Shown one piece after another: positions 58,565 through 64,000 of a stretch of DNA of 64,000 nt. Source of the stretch: Siphonodentalium dalli (taxonomy: Eukaryota; Mollusca; Scaphopoda; Gadilida; Siphonodentaliidae); the NCBI GenBank assembly GCA_032622095.1, contig CP136067.1:125211030-125275029 (forward strand), given 5' to 3'. The notes under the pieces are model-generated. The model was not told where the DNA came from, ran no database searches, and was given only the letters and a program-made list of their open reading frames with translations. The position numbers and the translations under genes are program-made. Each line of letters starts with the position of its first letter. Positions within the stretch are counted from its first letter, which is position 1.

Positions 58565-60301
58565 CTGTTTTAAACAGAATACACGCACCAGCTAAAGCTA
58601 GATGTCGGTTTGCGCTCCAAAATACAAATAATATTGTTCTCTTTTGAATTTTTCCCGGTATCTAAATAGATCGATAAATATCTTAACTACCATTCTACAA
58701 GCATTCTGAAACCAAAAAAGACGCATTGAAGTAATGAAAAATGCAACTACGAACGAGGTGTTTGGGTCCCAAACAAAAAATAAACAATTGCACGACATCG
58801 AACATAAAAGTGCGTTCCGTGTTATTCCATTCCTGATATGTGAGAAATAAAGAGCATGTTTTGATTTGGTGAGAAAAATTTAAAACGGCTGAAAAATGGC
58901 TTTGACAAGTGTTTTTAAAGGCATATGAAGCCGACATATCAATATTTCTTATATGTGTTGACCTACCGTATCCGTCCCTCCAAGTTACCTAGACTAAAAT
59001 TTGGAGGTCCGAATGAGCCATGTCCGTTTAAACTGTATTCTGTTATCTTCATCTTTCTTCCGTCAAATTTATACAGTCCTGTGAGTTTAATATGCCATTC
59101 TAGTTCAGTCATTCAGCTTCCAAGCGGGCAGATCCAATTTCGGCGACGCTGATTGGTCAGTTACCCAGGTGAGAAAATCATTTGAGTTTACGCTAGCTAG
59201 AGGCCTGCTTCTTGCGTTTACAGTCCACCATCACCAGGCTGATAATTATGACTAAAATTATTGTGGCAACTGCTGGCGATAATTGCTCTTCATGACTAGT
59301 ATAGTATTTGTAATACTACAATTGATTTGAATTTGAAATTGCAGTGTCATGATTGGTTAGTAGAATTATGATTGAATCGCACATCGGCTTGATTCAATTA
59401 ATGTCTGGATAATTCATTCTATTACTTGTACTATGAAGATCGAAGTCTTGACCACAGTGACTGTTTTATTACCGCCATTGCAATGTCAATAGCCTGTCAG
59501 TAGTATAATACGTTGGCGCAACAAGGCCACGGAACTTACATTTATTAATATAATTGATCCCGTTAAATTCAGGGATGCTGGAAGGAGGGGCACTTTACAA
59601 AAAACATTTGTGTCAACTATTTTCATCATTCACACTTATACATATATATAGTCATCGTTGGGATGCGAGGAATATAATGGCGTGGTTTAAGGTAATAAAA
59701 GTGGCCCTATTCGAGTCAGTGGTGCTGCGGGAACGGACACCAAAAAGTGTTCTAAATGACTGGTCGCCGATTTGTGTATGTTATTGCTACGATAACGTTG
59801 CCTAGTGTTAGTTGTCGTCCTTTTTACGAAATAAATTTAACGTCGTTAGAAAGCATCCACATTTGTTATATGTATATGCATGTTAACCTGAATGGTATGT
59901 GATATAGTGATATATGTGATATATAGAATAATATCAACTGAAGAAGGCCTAAGGCCGAACGTTTTAGAAGAGCGACTTCATTTATTTGTCAACCTACACG
60001 GTCCCTCATCTCCTTGACTATGTAGTCACTATTTTTGATAAATATTGCATCGCACGATTTGCACTTCGTATAGGTTCGATGACTATTAACTTGACATATA
60101 TAGAACAGAAGTGTTGTTATATACAGAAAGCCAAGTGTAGATCCTTCTTGTGATATCACTAACAACAAGTTACACCATATAGCAAATCGATGACGACGAT
60201 GGTGATGAAAATGATGGCGACGACTGTGATGATTGTGATCGATGATTATGGCGAGGATAACGACAACGATGACGATTGGGATGATGGCAATACATAATCA
60301 C
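58565..60301 (-). other. Inferred intron between CTLD exons
   Basis: 1.7 kb. The donor AG|GTGATT (60302/60301) and the acceptor at 58565 are both phase 2 and compatible. At the donor side (60185-60300) is a gat/gac trinucleotide-rich stretch, comparable to the microsatellite beside the lectin donor at 8394. At about 59938-59975 lies 'gaagaaggcctaaggccgaa', a motif seen next to retroelement ends in invertebrates; its role here is unknown. Confidence 0.5.
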
Positions 60302-60540
60302 CTAAGGTACGCAACAACTTCTATTGCATTTGTGAAGTTATCCATTCTGTAGATCGACATTCCGTTTGCTGCACAGCATCTTGAAGCCGTGGATACAGTT
60401 GTACCAGATGGAATGTTCCAGAACCTCAATGATCCTGTAATTACAATGGTGTTATCGTGATCCATTAGGCTCCATTTGTATTTAGTTTCAAAGGCACATT
60501 CATTGTTCTGACAACTGCGCATTTCCTTGGCGAACAACAG
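60302..60540 (-). CDS. C-type lectin-like domain exon (N-half)
   Basis: Starts after 'ttcgcattgtag' in phase 0 and ends at 'ccttag|GTGATT' in phase 2, giving 79 residues. Residues 53-79 (SRCCAANGMSIYRMDNFTN, EVVAYL) match the first helix region of a CTLD (A..C...G..L..v.......). The previous 50 residues hold CQNNECAFETKYKW and SLRFWNIP and are not recognised. Its phase-2 end fits the exon at 58564-58336, and together they give one complete CTLD (helix, GM.W, W.P motifs, final CER). No signal peptide or start codon exon was identified upstream, so the gene continues beyond 60.5 kb. Confidence 0.65.
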
Positions 60541-60785
60541 CTACAATGCGAAAAATCTAACAGTGTAATAACCCATGTACATTACAACTCTGTTTGGTGG
60601 ACAATACTATAATCGAACTGATCAATGTGCTTAATACAATTAAGCTTTGAGAAGAATGAGTTTGTTACGAAATATATACAATGTAGAGGATATCCAACGA
60701 GTTATGCTTGGGATATAAGATTTTATGAAACGAGTTTGATAAATTTGATTCACAACTCTAATAACACATACCTGCATAATTTATA

Positions 60786-61035
60786 AAATAGCTGAACATA
60801 TAACTGTTTCTAAAATGACTGATCACCTCGGCCCACACAAAATCGTCAGCGACCTACAACATGGACTCCGAGACCGATGCTCATGCGAAACACAGCTGGT
60901 TTATCTGATCGACGACCTGGGACCCAGTCTTGTTGCATGCCGCCAAACATACCTAATTATGTTGGACTTCAATTAAGCGTCTGACAAGGTTAACCACTCA
61001 TTGTCACATTCGTATTGTTGAAGGCCTCGCATTAA
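60786..61035 (+). pseudogene. Non-LTR reverse transcriptase fragment
   Basis: The frame reads DHLGPHKIVSDLQHGLRDR, SCETQLVYLIDDL, LIMLDFN then a stop, then ASDKVNHS. This is the conserved RT block ...I.s..QHGFr..rSceTQL..l..d........d...LDFskAFDkV.H of CR1/L2/Jockey-type elements. An in-frame TAA sits at the Ser position of LDFSKAFD, and a second stop follows. It is a short, old fragment without flanking ORF2 sequence. Confidence 0.75.
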
Positions 61036-62399
61036 TCCGTATTACGAGACGATCCTACTTATGTGAGGTATCATGATACGGGTCCGCTTGTGGCTGTTAC
61101 GATATGTGGTGACGTTTACCCTTAAATAATTAGCCCTAGTTAAAAGAGACACCTCCAATTAATGTATAGCATGATAGCATATGCATGCACTTATTATATT
61201 ATTTATTTATTTTGTATGAGTGTTGCTCCACACGATGACGTAAATCATAGGCAACTCCAACATACATAGATATGTCTAATTTTGGTACGCAGTAAAATAT
61301 AAGAACGTTTGTACCCTGTTGTTACGTCGGTTACATTGGGTACATTTCATATGTGCAAATTTAGAAACTTAGAAAACATATTTTGGGAACTAATTTACAA
61401 CCAATTGGTACACGGTGCACACATGGTTACTTCTGTTTACTTTATCTATTAGTTAATGTTACATTGGGTACTTTTTTTTATAAATCCCAAGGTACCTGGT
61501 TACATTTGGGTACAACTTAGAAAACATATTCCCGGAACACAGAAAAGCAACGCAACTGACAGGACAGGTATAATATCTACGGCTGATGCCAATGGGCGAA
61601 ACTACCAGTACGCATTATAAGCTATGTTGTTCGTTACAGCGCTAATTGTTTCAAGTAATCAATTCGACTTAAAAAAACTGTTCAATAATAGCAGAGTCCA
61701 TAACAAAACTTTGCCACAACCACATAACCCCACCGGCACGGCAAAACCAGCGTTACATCAGTTATATCAAGCTAAAACAATCAACAACATTGACTCGTAT
61801 ATCAGATGATTTGAATAATATCGTTCATCGAATGTGTCATTTCAGCGTGAGATTTACTTATAGTTATAATGAGACGAGAATTCGGCAACATAGATGGCTG
61901 GTTGTTGGGCACAAAGAAGCATTGTGGTATATGTTTTCGATAAACCCAGTTTCGAAATCGATGTTAATGGCAATTGTCGAAAGGGTTAATACTCATTTCA
62001 GCGCAGGGTGGTTGCATGAATATTTGACTATTATGATCCAAAAAAAAAAGCGACGATGAAATACTTAATCATGTTTCTAAATGCGGATAAATTTGTGAGA
62101 AAATATATTTCTGATGCCTATTTCGTCCCCAATGCGTTGACGATATATACAGAAATGTATAAAATTTAACCAATCAAATGTCGAGGGAATAGTAACGAGT
62201 CGAAACGTTATGTGACATGCGCTTAGCATGGCATATAGTCAGCACTCTGCAACTGGTGATGATTTTATCAATACATTTTGGCATCTTTTTAACTTATTGG
62301 GAGTAATTTTCAAAAATTTATATATTCAACTTTTGGCATTAAATGAAATCTTGTTTTTTGGGGTACGTTCTAAAACTATTTTCAAAATTCCAATAAACC
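61036..62399. other. No gene seen
   Basis: AT-rich. 'ttacattgggtac' motifs recur around 61330, 61460 and 61500 with 'aacttagaaaacatat' (61370 and 61517), indicating a diverged duplication. The ORF at 61790-62059 has no recognised motif. Confidence 0.4.
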
Positions 62400-62405
62400 G
62401 CTCCA

Positions 62406-62512
62406 GGATCCAGCTTCCACCTCAAAATGCATGTCATCAGAACGATGAGCAATTTGTCTGCGAGAAATTGGGACCTTGGACATCATCATATTTAGTCTAT
62501 AATCTCCTTTAA
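62406..62512 (+). CDS. Possible CTLD C-terminal tail exon
   Basis: After an acceptor-like 'aaaccgctccag' the frame reads LPPQNACHQNDEQFVCEKLG and ends 20 codons later. C…N.E.FVCEK is the usual last strand of canonical C-type lectins. It is very short and without partners. It may be a relic of another lectin gene or chance. Confidence 0.25.
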
Positions 62513-63304
62513 TATGCCTAGCAGACAACCCCCCATTATTTTCACATCCATACATTTATGCACCACCTTCATTATGTGGGGAAATGATATGACGGATAGG
62601 TTGTAAGCCATTTTTTTCTTTCACTCTACTTATGTTGACAAACGGAAAGGCCGTAAGGTCCGTCAGCCAGTGCTCCATTCTGGCTTGTTATTGTCATTCC
62701 GGTGGGCTAGGTGTGATTTTCGTTGACCCGTGCAGATGTGTTACCTTGTCGGGCACCCACTGACATATACAGCGAATATAACTGCTTCTACATTAACCAC
62801 TCAATTCTGTCCAAATAAATTAAAATCCTGTATTTGCTTATTTCTTAGTAAAGTTTGCAACATAAAACTAGGAGATGCGCGGTTGTATCGAAGAAGAAGC
62901 ACGGTTGGAAACATATAGATGCACGTTTTCTAATGGTCGGTGTGTCTTTATCTTTGCAAAACATTTATCGAAGCAGTCTAGGCTTAAAAATCGTTGATGC
63001 ATGATACTGTAGACATTATTTTTAACTGTTTCACAATGACGACGCTTAGTTTGTGTACGCACGCACAATTAATTTCGAAATTGGGAAAAGATATGCATAT
63101 ATTGTTAATCCGTTTTGATCAAAATAATTCACAATTAACAAAAATACTTACAGCACGAAGTTGGGCTAGCGGTCGCAAAAATAAAATGGGCCTGCACTCA
63201 CCCGGGGCGTAATAAATATGACATGACCGCGTTCATAGAGAAATCCTTATAAATCATATATAAGTGTGAAATAACTAAATAGAACCGTTTTGTGTTTGTT
63301 TTTG
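62513..63304. other. No gene seen
   Basis: AT-rich DNA with only short, uninformative ORFs. Confidence 0.45.
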
Positions 63305-63393
63305 TAGATGATTACCACTCGATAACCGACGGAGTGATACCATGAACGCCACGAGTGGTATCACTCCGACGGCTATCGAGTGCGGTTATCATT
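63305..63393. repeat. Foldback (about 35-bp arms)
   Basis: 'gatgattaccactcgataac' plus cgacggagtgatacca is mirrored by tggtatcactccgacgg plus 'ctatcgagtgcggttatcat'. Two or three mismatches are visible; the loop is 'tgaacgccacgag'. Confidence 0.88.
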
Positions 63394-64000
63394 TATATTG
63401 TGGATTTCAGTTACAGTCCAATGAACCAGTCTACCGAGTAAGCCTAGACAATGCGAACTCTACACATTTCCAGTAACAGCAAACACTAGAAACATTGTTT
63501 ATACTTCACCAACTTTCGGAAGGGTGTTCCATTTTATTTAGTGGAACTGGTTTGGGTCATCAAAGGAATACATGTATATACTGACCACTATCACCAAACC
63601 ACAATAGTATATTCATTCGTGGATTTAAATTTTCAAACGACTTTCCGCCGCTGAAACTAGTGACAGTTGAACATTGATGAAAGTGAAACTAGGACACATC
63701 ATGGATTGGATATTTTGTCGACAAATCGACCAGAACTTAAAGCTTGAAGGTAATCACGTTTGTCCGTTGTTTATTAATTTTGAGCTAAAATCGCAATAGC
63801 TAATTAGTTATGATATACATAAATCAGATGATCAACTGACTGACCAGTTCTACCATAGTATACAACAGTAGCGAGTTTATTGTATTATAATTAGACTTTT
63901 ATTTTTCTTCTTCATTGTCCTCGATTCTGATTGGACAAGTCCTAACAACACCTTCGTTACTTGTTGCTTGTATTTCTCGATAAATATGCGAGTGGACGAG
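63394..64000. other. No gene seen
   Basis: AT-rich end of the window; nothing recognised. Confidence 0.45.

Noticed and set aside
59938-59975. Hammerhead-ribozyme-like string 'ctgaagaaggcctaaggccg' plus aacgtt
   Set aside because: The catalytic core CTGATGA…GAAA is not present (CTGAAGA, GAAC), and stems I and III are not evident. It is more likely a retroelement-associated motif.

Overview
The window is AT-rich eukaryotic DNA with spliced-gene fragments, long satellites and many transposon relics, and no prokaryotic gene organisation. Two tRNA-headed SINEs end in the 'gaaagcgacRttaaac' tail that I know from mollusc (lophotrochozoan) genomes. Together with C-type-lectin exons and a KIAA1958/Crypton-like tyrosine recombinase, this points to a mollusc, possibly a gastropod. 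I cannot name the species.

Real coding signal is sparse. The best is a small family of secreted-lectin exons. On the minus strand, three phase-compatible exons can be chained: CTLD N-half (60540-60302, ends phase 2), CTLD C-half (58564-58336, phase 2 to 1, carrying a frameshift) and a terminal cysteine-rich/PAN-like exon (47252-46642, phase 1 to stop). On the plus strand there is a paralogous CTLD C-half exon (8170-8393, phase 2 to 1) and a paralogous two-exon terminal PAN-like module (23799-23964 and 24909-25096, joined by a phase-1 intron). Further phase-1 terminal exon candidates lie at 4639, 27272 and 29155; the last two are copies in a 1,883-bp tandem duplication. The window therefore seems to hold two related lectin loci facing each other, both eroded. 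A 10.5-kb satellite lies between the plus-strand exons.

Other protein-coding remains are a nearly intact Crypton-type tyrosine recombinase (31012-32424, minus) with one in-frame stop near its N-terminus and Lys at the usual second catalytic Arg; a shattered Ty3/Gypsy gag-pol (about 47740-49050); and two non-LTR reverse transcriptase fragments (9332-9566 and 60786-61035).

Layout: 0-4.3 kb, Helitron-like element, diverged duplications, SINE, foldback. 4.6-9.6 kb, lectin-like exons, trinucleotide microsatellite, RT relic. 9.7-21.4 kb, MITE, 10.5-kb satellite, inverted-repeat element. 22.7-25.1 kb, Helitron-like element and PAN-like exons. 26-30.7 kb, piggyBac-like hairpin MITEs and the tandem duplication. 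31-32.4 kb, recombinase. 32.7-43.3 kb, foldbacks, MITEs, tandem repeats and a 1.3-kb Helitron-like element. 46.6-49.5 kb, lectin terminal exon, Gypsy relic and hairpin element. 50.5-57.9 kb, SINE, foldbacks and minisatellites. 58.3-61 kb, lectin exons and RT relic. 61-64 kb, mostly featureless with one hairpin.

The non-coding part is unusually rich in dyads. Several families recur: TTAA-flanked MITEs containing one or two internal 70-bp hairpins, A|T-inserted Helitron-like elements with a CTAG end, and long perfect foldbacks. All splice sites and domain calls here were read by eye; no search was run.
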